DNA of 64,000 bases. Origin: Paenarthrobacter sp. DKR-5 (GTDB taxonomy: Bacteria > Actinomycetota > Actinomycetes > Actinomycetales > Micrococcaceae). The stretch covers positions 434,001-498,000 of the forward strand of contig NZ_JAHBOI010000003.1 of the NCBI RefSeq assembly GCF_018531425.1, given 5' to 3'. Position numbers and translations under genes: made by a program. The notes beneath the pieces were generated by a model, which was given only the letters and a program-made list of their open reading frames with translations, searched no databases and was not told where the DNA came from. Shown one piece after another: positions 24,582-33,670 of the stretch (position 1 is its first letter; each line of letters starts with the position of its first letter).

Positions 24582-25772
24582 GTGACCGTGGAGTTGACGC
24601 ACGCAACGCACCGCTTGTACGGCCTGCACCACCCCGCCGGCGCCATCCAGCAGGCGGACCCGGCCCCCGCACGGGCCAACGCCGGCACCGACGGCCACCT
24701 GCGCACGATCGGCATCGGCTCGCTGCAGCTCGAGGCCGGTGGAGCGCTGCCGGAGGTTGAGCTGGCCTTCGAAACCTGGGGCACGCTCAACGCCGACGCA
24801 TCCAACGCGGTGCTCATCGAGCACGCGCTGACCGGCAGCACGCACGTGACCCAGGGCGACACCGACGAGCCCGGCTGGTGGGAGACGCTGGTGGGGCCCG
24901 GTATGCCCGTGGACACGAACAAGTATTTCGTCGTCGCGCCGAACATCGTCGGCGGCTGCTACGGCAGCACCGGGCCGGCCTCGCCGGACCCGGACGGCGC
25001 TCCGTGGGGGTCGCGCTTCCCGCTGGTCACGATCCGGGACTCGGTTCGCGCCGAGGCCCGGCTGGCGGACAGGCTCGGCATCCGCCGCTGGCACGCCGTC
25101 GTCGGCGGCTCGATGGGCGGCGCGCGCGCCCTGGAATGGGCGGTCATTCATCCGGGCCGGGTGCGGCACTGCGTCGCGGTCGCCATCGGCGGGTACAGCA
25201 CTGCGGAGCAGATCGCGCTGGCGCAGGCCCAGATCCTTGCCATCCGGCAGGATCCGCACTTCGCCGACGGCGATTACTACGGCGGCCCGCAGCCCGAGGC
25301 CGGGCTGGGGCTGGCGCGCCGGATCGCCCATCTGAGCTACCGCTCCGAGCCCGAGCTGTCCTTTCGCTTCGGGCGGCGGGCGCAGGGAGCCGAGAACCCG
25401 CTCGAGGCACCGGCGCTCGCCGCCCGCGGCCGGTACCAGGTGGAGAGCTACCTGGACCACCAGGCCCGCAAGCTGGTGGACCGGTTCGACGCCAACAGCT
25501 ACCTCGCCATCACCGAGGCGCTGATGAGCCACGACCTGGGACGCGGACGCGGAGGCCTGCCGCAGGCGCTCGCCGGCACCAAGGCGGAGTTCTTCCTCGC
25601 CGCGGTGAACTCGGACAGGCTGTACTTCCCGGAGCAGTCCGAGGAGCTGGCACGGGCCCTGCCGGGAGCCGTCGAGGTGCACAGGATCGACGCCGCGATC
25701 GGCCACGACGGGTTCCTGACCGAGATCGGCCAGCTCGGGCCGGCCCTGCGCCGGGCCGTGTTCACGGCTTAG
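24582..25772 (+). CDS. metX: Homoserine O-acetyltransferase
   Basis: This protein of about 396 aa is an alpha/beta hydrolase-fold acyltransferase with nucleophile Ser in VVGGSMGGARALEW, the Asp region NSDRLYFPEQSEEL and the His in IGHDGFLTE. It acetylates homoserine with acetyl-CoA, feeding MetY. The start is GTG 24582; GTG 24588 has better spacing from GCGAAGG and would remove two residues. It shares the riboswitch-controlled transcript with metY. Confidence 0.95.
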   Translation: MTVELTHATHRLYGLHHPAGAIQQADPAPARANAGTDGHLRTIGIGSLQLEAGGALPEVELAFETWGTLNADASNAVLIEHALTGSTHVTQGDTDEPGWWETLVGPGMPVDTNKYFVVAPNIVGGCYGSTGPASPDPDGAPWGSRFPLVTIRDSVRAEARLADRLGIRRWHAVVGGSMGGARALEWAVIHPGRVRHCVAVAIGGYSTAEQIALAQAQILAIRQDPHFADGDYYGGPQPEAGLGLARRIAHLSYRSEPELSFRFGRRAQGAENPLEAPALAARGRYQVESYLDHQARKLVDRFDANSYLAITEALMSHDLGRGRGGLPQALAGTKAEFFLAAVNSDRLYFPEQSEELARALPGAVEVHRIDAAIGHDGFLTEIGQLGPALRRAVFTA

Positions 25773-25803
25773 CCGCCCCCCGCGCAGGCCGGCCGGCCGG
25801 GGC

Positions 25804-26646
25804 CTATACCCCGGCGCCGGGCGGCATTCCGGGACCGAACACGGGCCCCGCTGTCGGCCGCTTGGGCAGGATTCCGTCGCCGGAGGACCGGCGGCGGATG
25901 CGGCGGACCACCCAGGGGACGAAGAATTCGCGGGCCCAGACCAAATCCTCGGCGCGCGCTTCGCGCCAAGGACGCGCAGGCAGAGGCTTGGGCTGCAGCG
26001 GCTCGAGGGTGTGCGGTACGTTCAGCGAATCCAGGGCCATCGCGGCGATCGTGTGGTGGCCGAGCGGGGAGAAATGGAGCCTGTCGCTGGCCCACATCCG
26101 CGGATCCATGAGCTCGCGCAGCGCCCACATGTCCGCGATCACGGCGTCGTGCCGCGCGGCGATGATGCGCAGGTTCTCGTTGTAGATGGCGGTTTTGCCG
26201 CGGATCCGGCCCAGCACGGGGGTGTCCCGGATGTCGGGGCCGTTGAAGAGCAGGACTGTCGCGCCGCCGCGGGTGAGTTCCTCCACGGCGGGATCCAGTT
26301 TGGCGGCAAGAATGTCAGGATCGCCGCCGGGCCGGATCAAATCGTTTCCTCCGGCGGAGAGCGACACCAGGTCCGGTTTCAGGGCCAGCGCCGGGGCGAG
26401 CTGCTCGTCGAGGATCTGCTGCAGCAGCCTGCCGCGGATTGCCAGGTTGGCGTACGCAAAATCGCCGTGGCCGCGGCTGAGCTCCTCTGCGACGCGGTCC
26501 GCCCAGCCCCGGTGGCCGCCCGGGCTGGTGGGCTCGGGGTCGCCGATGCCCTCGGTGAACGAGTCGCCCAGGGCGACGTAGCGGTTCCACGGGTGGCCAG
26601 GGGAGGCAATCTCCTCATCGGTACTGTTGATACGCAGCTCACTCAC
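25804..26646 (-). CDS. SGNH/GDSL-type esterase
   Basis: This 280-aa hydrolase has block I YVALGDSFTEGIGD (catalytic Ser), block III SAGGNDLI (oxyanion Asn) and block V SDRLHFSPLGHHTIA (catalytic Asp and His). It lacks an obvious signal peptide, so it is probably cytoplasmic. The start GTG at 26646 follows GGAGG by about 8 nt. A much longer upstream open frame is antisense to the next gene and was not used. It is divergent from a second hydrolase; substrate unknown. Confidence 0.88.
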   Translation of the reverse strand: MSELRINSTDEEIASPGHPWNRYVALGDSFTEGIGDPEPTSPGGHRGWADRVAEELSRGHGDFAYANLAIRGRLLQQILDEQLAPALALKPDLVSLSAGGNDLIRPGGDPDILAAKLDPAVEELTRGGATVLLFNGPDIRDTPVLGRIRGKTAIYNENLRIIAARHDAVIADMWALRELMDPRMWASDRLHFSPLGHHTIAAMALDSLNVPHTLEPLQPKPLPARPWREARAEDLVWAREFFVPWVVRRIRRRSSGDGILPKRPTAGPVFGPGMPPGAGV

Positions 26647-26704
26647 TGCTTCATCCTCCACCCGGGGCGGCTGGCTACGCCACCGTAGGTTCATGGCGGC
26701 AATT

Positions 26705-26720
26705 ACTTTAATCTTCAAGT
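26705..26720. promoter_or_regulatory. AT-rich palindrome in a divergent intergenic region
   Basis: ACTTTAATCTTCAAGT is a 16-bp near-perfect palindrome (arms match 6 of 7) in one of the few AT-rich spots of the chromosomal part. It lies between two divergent esterase genes and is a plausible operator. Confidence 0.3.
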
Positions 26721-26742
26721 TTTGGTATGCGAGAATGGGCTC

Positions 26743-27393
26743 ATGGCTGCGAAGATTCCTGACACTGAGCCCACTGTTCTCTGGTCCCGGCCCGAATCCG
26801 AGCGTGAGGGCACCGATCTGCTGGTGCTCTTCCACGGTTACGGCGCGAACGAGGAGGACCTGTTCGGCCTCGCGTCGATGCTGCCGCCCGAATTCACGGT
26901 GGCGGCGATCCGCGCCCCGCTGCCGGCAGGGGCCGGATACTCCTGGTTCCCGCTGACGGCGTCGATCGAATACAGCGTTGATGCTGTGAAGGCGGCCGCC
27001 GATTACGTCCTTGGCTGGCTCGACGGGGTCCGCGGCACCTTCCGCAGCGTGACGCTTCTCGGGTTCTCCATGGGCATGGCGTTGGCGACGACCCTCGCCC
27101 GGCACCGCCCCGGCGACTTCGCCGCCGTCGTCGGGCTCTCCGGCTTCGTGGTGGACGCTGCCGGGGACGACTACTTCAAGGACGACCAGCTCGACGGCAC
27201 ACTGCAGCTCTTCTGGGGAAGGGACCAGCAGGATCCGGTGATCACACCGGACAAGGTCGAGTACTCGCTGGCCTGGTGCCGTTCCCATGTGAAGCTGACC
27301 AAGGTCCTCTACACGGGGATGTGGCACGGCATCAACGCGCAGGAACTCGGCCACGTCAACGAGTTCCTCACGCACCACGTCCTGAACAAGTAG
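26743..27393 (+). CDS. Carboxylesterase/phospholipase-like alpha/beta hydrolase
   Basis: This 216-aa protein has the small esterase layout: oxyanion-hole LVLFHGYGANEEDL, nucleophile elbow LLGFSMGMALATTL and a catalytic His in YTGMWHGINAQEL. Length and motifs match the YpfH/carboxylesterase group that hydrolyses short esters. The ATG at 26743 fits family N-termini; another in-frame start 21 nt upstream lies within the palindrome-containing leader. It is divergent from the SGNH esterase, and the two may share control. Confidence 0.85.
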   Translation: MAAKIPDTEPTVLWSRPESEREGTDLLVLFHGYGANEEDLFGLASMLPPEFTVAAIRAPLPAGAGYSWFPLTASIEYSVDAVKAAADYVLGWLDGVRGTFRSVTLLGFSMGMALATTLARHRPGDFAAVVGLSGFVVDAAGDDYFKDDQLDGTLQLFWGRDQQDPVITPDKVEYSLAWCRSHVKLTKVLYTGMWHGINAQELGHVNEFLTHHVLNK

Positions 27394-27499
27394 CGCCGAA
27401 CGGCCAATTTCGGCGGGCTCCGGCGCGATCAGGCCGCCGCAACTGGCCGCTCGCGCGGGAGGGACGCCTCACCGGGCGCGGAGGCGACGGGTCCGCGGG

Positions 27500-27727
27500 T
27501 CAGCTTTGGCGTTCGACGACGACGGCCTGCCCGTTGACGGTGACGCTGTCGCCGGGGCGCACCTGGCGGCCGCGGCGGGTTTCGATTTCGCCGTTGACCT
27601 GGACAAGGCCGTTTTCGATGAACTCCTTCGCCTGGATTCCGTCTTCGGCGAGGTTGGCGAGCTTCAGAAGCTGGCCAAGGCGGATGGATTCGTCGCGGAT
27701 CGGAACGGACTCGGGCTCAGGGGTCAT
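27500..27727 (-). CDS. S4-domain RNA-binding protein (YbcJ-like)
   Basis: This 75-aa protein is essentially one S4 domain: IRLGQLLKLANLAEDGIQAKEFIENGLVQVNGEIETRRGRQVRPGD. Single-domain S4 proteins of this size bind structured RNA and are linked to ribosome assembly in other bacteria. It is convergent with the esterase gene and divergent from a DMT transporter. Its small size and clear domain make it a confident gene despite no defined function here. Confidence 0.9.
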   Translation of the reverse strand: MTPEPESVPIRDESIRLGQLLKLANLAEDGIQAKEFIENGLVQVNGEIETRRGRQVRPGDSVTVNGQAVVVERQS

Positions 27728-27809
27728 GCACCCATTCTGCCTCCTGCCGGGCGGTCCGCCCCGCGGGAAGCGTTAACCGACCCCGGCGGCGGCGTCGTAG
27801 ATTGGAGCC

Positions 27810-28901
27810 GTGTCTGCTCCGGCGAGAATCCCAGCCCTGCTCGGCCTGCCCATTGCGGTGGCCGCGGGCGTCCTGATGCCCCTCCAAGGCCGCGTCAACG
27901 GCGCCCTGGGCGCCAAACTCGGTGACAGCTTCGCTGCTGCCCTGGTCAGTTTCACCACCGGGCTGCTGCTGGTGGCGGTGCTCAGCGTGGTGCTGCCGAA
28001 GGGCCGTCAGGGCCTGAAGACCCTGCGCGGCGAACTGCGCACCCGTGAGCTGCCGGCGTGGTACCTGCTCTCCGGGGTGATCGGCGCCTTCTATGTGCTC
28101 GCCCAGGCCGTCACGATCGGACTCCTGGGCGTGGCACTCTTCACGGTCGCTGTCGTGGCGGGCTCCATGCTCGGCGGGCTGGCTGTCGACCGGATCGGCT
28201 TCGGACCCATCGGCCGGCGCCGGATCACCTTTGCCCGCGCCCTCGGAGCGGGGATGACGCTCGCCGCCGTCGCCTGGGCCGTGTCGCCGCGGCTGGGCGC
28301 GGTCGCCGGAATCGCAGTACTGGCAGGGCCGCTGCTCATGCCGTTCATCGGCGGCCTGCTGCAGGCTCCGCAGCAGGCCATGCTCGGCAGCATGGCGGCG
28401 GCAGCCCGCACGCCGCTGACCTCGACTTTCCTGAACTTCCTTGGCGGCGCGATTGTCCTGCTCGCCGCGTGGCTGGTGAAGCTCGCGGTCGCCGGTGCCG
28501 GTGCGCCGCTGCCGGGGGAGTGGTGGTACTACCTCGGAGGTCCGCTCGGCTGCCTCTTCGTGGCGGTCAGCTCAGTCCTCGTGCGCGCGATCGGGGTGCT
28601 GCTGATGGGCTTGGGCATCATCGGCGGCCAGCTGCTGGGCTCCCTTGCGCTCGACGCCGTGCTGCCGGTGCCCGGGACGGTGATCTCGCTGCCGACGGTG
28701 CTCGGTACCCTGCTCACCCTGGTGGCCATGGTGGTCGCCACCCTGCCGTGGCCGAGGGGCGCCCTGCGCCGCTCCGGGTCCCGCCGCCCGGCACCGCAGG
28801 CGCAGGGCGGCGCTGCCCGGTCCGAAGGCCGCACGGAAAACAGCGCGGCTCGCACCGCGGACGGGAACACCGAAGACAGCGCGGAGGACGCGCGGCGCTG
28901 A
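27810..28901 (+). CDS. DMT-superfamily transporter (YdcZ/DUF606 type)
   Basis: This 363-aa protein has about ten hydrophobic segments in two internally similar halves (LLGLPIAVAAGVLMPLQGRVNGALG, then GPLLMPFIGGLLQAPQQAMLGSM), matching fused two-domain YdcZ-type DMT transporters. A polar C-terminal tail of about 40 residues rich in Arg, Ala and Gly is not part of the domain. It starts at GTG. The transported solute is unknown. Confidence 0.82.
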   Translation: MSAPARIPALLGLPIAVAAGVLMPLQGRVNGALGAKLGDSFAAALVSFTTGLLLVAVLSVVLPKGRQGLKTLRGELRTRELPAWYLLSGVIGAFYVLAQAVTIGLLGVALFTVAVVAGSMLGGLAVDRIGFGPIGRRRITFARALGAGMTLAAVAWAVSPRLGAVAGIAVLAGPLLMPFIGGLLQAPQQAMLGSMAAAARTPLTSTFLNFLGGAIVLLAAWLVKLAVAGAGAPLPGEWWYYLGGPLGCLFVAVSSVLVRAIGVLLMGLGIIGGQLLGSLALDAVLPVPGTVISLPTVLGTLLTLVAMVVATLPWPRGALRRSGSRRPAPQAQGGAARSEGRTENSAARTADGNTEDSAEDARR

Positions 28902-29002
28902 GCCTGCCGGTAGGCTGGTAGGCGGCACTAGCGCCCTAGAGCCCGACGAGAAGCCTGGCGGACCGCACCCAGCGGCCCCGTAGATATCTGGAGTAGCCCC
29001 AC

Positions 29003-30391
29003 ATGGCAGCAGCAAAATCCAACCTGGACCCGATCATCTCCCTGGCCAAGCGCCGCGGCTTTGTCTTTCAGGCTGGTGAAATCTACGGCGGTTCCCGCTC
29101 GGCCTGGGACTACGGTCCCCTCGGGGCGGAGCTGAAGGAGAACATCAAGCGCCAGTGGTGGCAGTCGATGGTCCGCGGCCGCGAAGACGTCGTCGGTCTT
29201 GACTCCTCCGTCATCCTGCCCCGCCAGGTCTGGGAGGCCTCCGGCCACGTCGAGGTCTTCAGCGACCCGCTGGTGGAGTGCCTGAGCTGCCACAAGCGGT
29301 ACCGCGCGGACCACCTCGAAGAGGAATACGAGGAGAAGAAGGGCCGTCCCGCCGAGAACGGCCTGGCCGACATCGCCTGTGCCAACTGCGGCACCAAAGG
29401 CCAGTGGACCGAGCCGCAGAACTTCTCCGGGCTGCTCAAGACCTACCTCGGCCCGGTCGAGAACGAGGAAGGCCTGCACTACCTCCGCCCGGAGACCGCC
29501 CAGGGCATCTTCGTGAACTTCAACAACGTGCTCACCACGAGCCGGAAGAAGCCGCCGTTCGGCATCGGTCAGATGGGCAAGAGCTTCCGCAACGAAATCA
29601 CGCCCGGCAACTTCATCTTCCGCACGCGCGAGTTCGAGCAGATGGAGATGGAGTTCTTCGTCGAGCCCGGCACGGACGAGCAGTGGCACCAGTACTGGAT
29701 CGACACGCGCCTGCAGTGGTACAAGGACCTGGGCATCCGCGAGGAAAACCTGCGCCTGTTCGTGCACCCGCAGGAAAAGCTCAGCCACTATTCCAAGGGC
29801 ACCACCGACATCGAATACCGCTTCGGCTTCCAGGGGTCGGAGTGGGGCGAGCTCGAGGGCGTCGCGAACCGCACCGACTTTGACCTGAGCACCCACTCGA
29901 AGCACTCGGGCACCGACCTGAGCTACTTCAACCAGGCCACCAACGAGCGCTACACGCCGTACGTGATCGAACCGGCCGCCGGCCTGACCCGCTCCTTCAT
30001 GGCGTTCCTCGTGGACGCCTACACCGAGGACGAGGCGCCGAACGCGAAGGGCGGGGTGGACAAGCGCACTGTCCTGAAGCTGGACCCGCGCCTGGCCCCG
30101 ATCAAGGCCGCGGTGCTGCCGCTGAGCCGCAACGAGGACCTCTCGCCCAAGGCACGCGATCTCGCCGCCCAGCTGCGCCGGAACTGGAACATCGAGTTCG
30201 ACGACGCCGGCGCCATCGGCCGCCGCTACCGCCGCCAGGACGAGGTCGGAACCCCGTTCTGCATCACCGTGGACTTCGACACCCTCGAGGACCAGGCGGT
30301 GACCATCCGCGAACGCGACACGATGAGCCAGGAGCGCGTTGGCCTGGACAAGGTCGAAGGCTACCTCGCCGGCAAGCTCATCGGGGCCTAG
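29003..30391 (+). CDS. glyS: Glycine--tRNA ligase (dimeric type)
   Basis: This 462-aa class II synthetase charges tRNA-Gly. It starts [25 protein letters not shown] and has zinc-binding Cys pairs (CLSCHKRY and CANCGTKG). Motif 2 is [22 protein letters not shown], motif 3 is [11 protein letters not shown], and a C-terminal anticodon-binding domain follows. GGAG lies about 10 nt before the ATG. A GNAT protein follows after 6 nt. Confidence 0.96.
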   Translation: MAAAKSNLDPIISLAKRRGFVFQAGEIYGGSRSAWDYGPLGAELKENIKRQWWQSMVRGREDVVGLDSSVILPRQVWEASGHVEVFSDPLVECLSCHKRYRADHLEEEYEEKKGRPAENGLADIACANCGTKGQWTEPQNFSGLLKTYLGPVENEEGLHYLRPETAQGIFVNFNNVLTTSRKKPPFGIGQMGKSFRNEITPGNFIFRTREFEQMEMEFFVEPGTDEQWHQYWIDTRLQWYKDLGIREENLRLFVHPQEKLSHYSKGTTDIEYRFGFQGSEWGELEGVANRTDFDLSTHSKHSGTDLSYFNQATNERYTPYVIEPAAGLTRSFMAFLVDAYTEDEAPNAKGGVDKRTVLKLDPRLAPIKAAVLPLSRNEDLSPKARDLAAQLRRNWNIEFDDAGAIGRRYRRQDEVGTPFCITVDFDTLEDQAVTIRERDTMSQERVGLDKVEGYLAGKLIGA

Positions 30392-30397
30392 GCACCG

Positions 30398-31297
30398 ATG
30401 GCCGAGCTGAACTACCGCCCGTGGCGCGAGGGCGATGACCGCGCGCTGAACGAAATCTGGTCGGATGCGCCCTCCGCGGCGGCTGCCGGCCGGGAACTGT
30501 TCCGCCCGGCGTCGGACACGCCATGGTCGCGCACCATCGTCGCCGAGGACCAGGGCATCCCGGTGGCCGCCGGCGTCGTCGGGGAGGCCAGTGTCCACCC
30601 CGAGCGCCTGTGGGCGTATGTCGAGGTGGCCAAGGACCACCGGCAGGCGGGTGTCGGTTCGACCCTGCTCGCCATGCTCCGGCGCGAGGCGGCTGCGGGC
30701 CCGCAGGCCGGGAAGCCGCTGCGGGCCAAAGTGGCCACCGGTTCCGCCGGGGCTGCCTTCGCGGCCTCGGCCGGCCTGAAGCCGATCCAGCGTTCCCGGA
30801 TCGTGCGGGTCCGGCCCGGTGCGCTGCGGCTTGGCGGCCTCGCCGAGGACAGCGGCCAGCAGGTGGAGGATCTGGCGACCGGTTCGGTCGAGCTCACGCG
30901 TGCCCTGTGGGACTTCTACACCGCAGTGCACACCTGGGATCCGCCGGCCGACCTCGGCCTGGGCCGGGTCAACCAGCTGTTCCTCAGCGAAGGCGCCGGC
31001 GCGCACGGAGCGGTGGTACTGCGGGAGCAGGGCGCCATCAAGGCCTTTGCCATCAGCTACAGCCTGCCGGCGGCGGACGCGCCCGAGGACGCAGCGGCCG
31101 ACGTCCTGCTTGGCTACGACACCACGGCGCCGGGCACCGAAGCGGCGGTGGAGAAGCTGCTGGCCCTGCTCGTGCACCGGTACCCGGTCGAGCTCGAACT
31201 GGACGATTCGATGACCGCGCTGGCCGCCGTCGTCGACCCGCTCATCGCCGCCGGGACCGCCGATGTGCTCAGCGAAACCCTGGTCGTCAGCGAATAG
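30398..31297 (+). CDS. GNAT-family N-acetyltransferase
   Basis: This 299-aa protein has one clear GNAT domain at the N-terminus with acetyl-CoA-binding VEVAKDHRQAGVGSTLLAMLRREA (about 75-100). A second, degenerate GNAT-like half follows (TALAAVVDPLIAAGTADVLSETLV). Two-domain GNATs of this type are common in Micrococcales, often with unknown acceptor. It is probably co-transcribed with glyS. Confidence 0.82.
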   Translation: MAELNYRPWREGDDRALNEIWSDAPSAAAAGRELFRPASDTPWSRTIVAEDQGIPVAAGVVGEASVHPERLWAYVEVAKDHRQAGVGSTLLAMLRREAAAGPQAGKPLRAKVATGSAGAAFAASAGLKPIQRSRIVRVRPGALRLGGLAEDSGQQVEDLATGSVELTRALWDFYTAVHTWDPPADLGLGRVNQLFLSEGAGAHGAVVLREQGAIKAFAISYSLPAADAPEDAAADVLLGYDTTAPGTEAAVEKLLALLVHRYPVELELDDSMTALAAVVDPLIAAGTADVLSETLVVSE

Positions 31298-31309
31298 CCA
31301 GGCCAGGGC

Positions 31310-31975
31310 TCAGGCGTCGCGGTAGCGCTTCGCCTGGGCCAGGGCGTGCCGCAGGCCCTCCGCGTCGTACCGGTCCACGTACGCTTCGGTGTCGCGCTGG
31401 TAGCGCCAGCCCTCGCTTAGCGCACCGGCGTCGACGACGTCGAAGCCGAAGTCCTCGATCAGTGCCGCGGCGACCCGGCGCGCGTCTTCGCTGTTGCCGG
31501 CGATGGCCAGGGCCCTGCGGCCGGGGGTGCCGGCGGGCGTGCCCTGGCTGGCGAGGTCCTTGAAGTGGATGTGGTTGAAGGCCTTCACCACGAAGGACCC
31601 CGGCAGGTGCGCCTGCAGCAGTTCGCTGGTGGTGGTTTCCTCCGCATCGAGCTCCGGGAAGTTGCCGTCGCGCTGCGGGTAGTAGTTGTTCGTGTCGATC
31701 ACGACCTTGCCGTCCAGCGGGGCAACCGGGACCTGCCGGTAGTTCTTCAGCGGAATGGTGACGACGACGACGTCGCCGGCCGAGGCTGCTTCCTCGGCGG
31801 TGGCGGCCCGGGCGCGCGGGCCGAGTTCTTCAACGAGGCCACTCAGCGTCTCGGGGCCGCGCGAGTTGCTCAGGACGACGTCGTAGCCGTGGTCCACGGC
31901 CAGTCTCGCAAGCGTGGAGCCGATGTGGCCGCTGCCGATGAATCCGATGGTGCGGGGAGCTGCGAAGTTTGTCAT
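31310..31975 (-). CDS. NADP(H)/F420-type oxidoreductase
   Basis: This 221-aa Rossmann protein has an N-terminal nucleotide-binding GFIGSGHIGSTLARLAVDHGYDVVLSNSRGP and downstream KVVIDTNNYYPQRDGN and VVKAFNHIHFKDLASQG. It matches the F420-dependent NADP reductase-like family, whose bacterial members often act as NADPH-binding dehydrogenases. The full short-family length is present. It converges with the GNAT gene and lies 28 nt after the acyltransferase gene on the same strand. Confidence 0.82.
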   Translation of the reverse strand: MTNFAAPRTIGFIGSGHIGSTLARLAVDHGYDVVLSNSRGPETLSGLVEELGPRARAATAEEAASAGDVVVVTIPLKNYRQVPVAPLDGKVVIDTNNYYPQRDGNFPELDAEETTTSELLQAHLPGSFVVKAFNHIHFKDLASQGTPAGTPGRRALAIAGNSEDARRVAAALIEDFGFDVVDAGALSEGWRYQRDTEAYVDRYDAEGLRHALAQAKRYRDA

Positions 31976-32002
31976 GCCCTTCCCAACGCCCGCGGCCCGG
32001 GA

Positions 32003-32851
32003 TTATTCCGCGCCGGCTCCCCGGGCGGCAGCACGGCCGTGGTGGCGGGAGGCGAAACGGCGTGCGTCCTCGGCGTCGAGCCGTGCCTGTTCCTCGACCG
32101 TGACGGCGCCGCCGCCAAGAGCGGCGGGCATCCACCACGCGCCGGGCTCGGGCCGGAGCGGGAAGTCCGCCATGCCGGCGTCGATCCCCTCCTGCAGCAG
32201 TGCGCGCAGGTCCGCGGTGGCCGCGGCGGCGTCGACGTCGGCCGGGTAGTGCTGCGGCGGCCCGATGTGCACCCGGACGGGCGCACGCCAGCTGCGCCGG
32301 AGGGAGAACGGGTGGCCGCGGCTCATCAGCCGGTGGCTGCCCCAGACGGAGACCGGGATCAGCGGCACCTGCGCCTCGGCTGCCATCCGGACCGCGCCGG
32401 TTTTGCATTCGCGCACCGTGAAGGACCGGCTGACCCCTGCCTCGGGCAGTACTGCCACGAACTCGCCGGCGCACAGCTTCTGCACCGCGTGGCGGTAGGC
32501 CCCGCTGCCGTCGGCACGGTCGACCTCCACGTGGCCTGCCGCCGTCACCGCCGCGCCGGTCAGCCAGTGGTCAGCGGCGGCCTTGGTGATGAGGAACCGC
32601 AGGTGAGCGCGCAGACACCGCCAGAACACCAGCTCGGTGACAGCGAAGTCGAGGTAGCCGAAATGGGTGATGGCCACGACGGCGCCCCGCCCGGGAACCG
32701 GAACCCGCTGCCGCCCGTCGGTGGGGTCGGGCGCCGGGAGGTGTTCCTCGCCGCTGGACAGGATGGCGATCCGGAACAGCCCGCGCAGGATCATCCCGGT
32801 GCGGATGAGGCAGCGGTAGAAGGTGTTGTTCTGCGGGGGGCGCCAGGCCAT
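32003..32851 (-). CDS. Lysophospholipid acyltransferase (PlsC family)
   Basis: This 282-aa protein carries the acyltransferase motif HFGYLD (HxxxxD) and the substrate-binding stretch LPEAGVSRSF in place of the classical EGTRS. An N-terminal hydrophobic region is followed by IPVSVWGSHRLM, typical of actinobacterial PlsC-like enzymes. It should transfer acyl groups to lysophosphatidic acid or a related lipid at the inner membrane. It lies four nt after the DUF1295 membrane protein gene on the same strand. Confidence 0.82.
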   Translation of the reverse strand: MAWRPPQNNTFYRCLIRTGMILRGLFRIAILSSGEEHLPAPDPTDGRQRVPVPGRGAVVAITHFGYLDFAVTELVFWRCLRAHLRFLITKAAADHWLTGAAVTAAGHVEVDRADGSGAYRHAVQKLCAGEFVAVLPEAGVSRSFTVRECKTGAVRMAAEAQVPLIPVSVWGSHRLMSRGHPFSLRRSWRAPVRVHIGPPQHYPADVDAAAATADLRALLQEGIDAGMADFPLRPEPGAWWMPAALGGGAVTVEEQARLDAEDARRFASRHHGRAAARGAGAE

Positions 32852-32854
32852 GTC

Positions 32855-33670
32855 TCAGGAGGCCTTCCGGCGCGGCGGGAGCGGGAAGAAGCCGCTGGTG
32901 GCTTCGATGTACTCCCGGTAGCCGGGGCGCTCATTCATGCGCTGCTCGGTGAGCGGTTTGCCCGTGCGCCCGGCCAGTGCCCAGATCATCAGGGCGGGCG
33001 AGAGGACCGTCAGCACGCCGGGCCAGGAGTCGGCGGCGACCAGGAACAAGCCCGCCCAGACCGCCGCATCGCCGAAGTAGTTGGGGTGCCGGGTATAGCG
33101 CCAGAGCCCGGTGTTGAGCACCGTGCCTTTACGGGCCGGATCAGCCTTGAATCGCGCGAGCTGCCAGTCGCCGACGGCCTCGAAGAACAGGCCCACCGCC
33201 CAGGCCGCAACGCCCAGCCACGCCAGCCAGCCGACGGCGCCGGTGGAGAACATTGCTACCTGGATGGTGAGCGAGACGAAGAACAGCACCACCGCCTGCG
33301 GCAAGTAGACGCGCCGGATGGCGTACGTGTTGCGGGAACCCGGCGCTGCCGAGAGCATTTTCTCGTAGCGGGGGTCCTCCTCGCCGCCGCGGGCGCGCCA
33401 GCCGATGAACCCCGCCAGCCGCAGGCCCCACAGGGCGGTCAGCACCAGCATCAGGGTGCGCCGGCCGGCGTCGCCGTGGCCTGAACTGAGCATCCACGAC
33501 ACGACGGCGACGACCACAAAACCGAGTCCCCATGCCGTGTCGATCACCGAGTGCCGCCGCTGCGCGACACCGAGCGCAAAAGTGGCCGCCAGCAGCACCA
33601 GCAGGGCAGCGGCCGTCCAGGGGAGGCTGGCGGCGAAGGCTCCAAAGTTGAAGAAGGGCACGGCGGTCAC
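32855..33670 (-). CDS. DUF1295 family membrane protein (steroid 5-alpha-reductase-like)
   Basis: This 271-aa protein has about seven transmembrane segments and the DUF1295/isoprenylcysteine methyltransferase-like C-terminus (GLWRYTRHPNYFGDAAVWAGLFLVA, then ERPGYREYIEATSGFFP). Relatives reduce or methylate lipid-like substrates with NADPH or SAM; the reaction here is unknown. The GTG start overlaps the stop of the upstream hydrolase gene (GTGA). Together with the hydrolase and the PlsC-like gene it forms a probable lipid-related operon. Confidence 0.82.
   Translation of the reverse strand: MTAVPFFNFGAFAASLPWTAAALLVLLAATFALGVAQRRHSVIDTAWGLGFVVVAVVSWMLSSGHGDAGRRTLMLVLTALWGLRLAGFIGWRARGGEEDPRYEKMLSAAPGSRNTYAIRRVYLPQAVVLFFVSLTIQVAMFSTGAVGWLAWLGVAAWAVGLFFEAVGDWQLARFKADPARKGTVLNTGLWRYTRHPNYFGDAAVWAGLFLVAADSWPGVLTVLSPALMIWALAGRTGKPLTEQRMNERPGYREYIEATSGFFPLPPRRKAS

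Noticed and set aside
28928-31177. 749-codon open frame on the minus strand opposite glyS and the GNAT gene
   Set aside because: It is the mirror of real plus-strand genes in GC-rich DNA; the translation is low-complexity in Leu, Arg, Val and Gly with no recognisable domain, and glyS motifs on the other strand are unmistakable.
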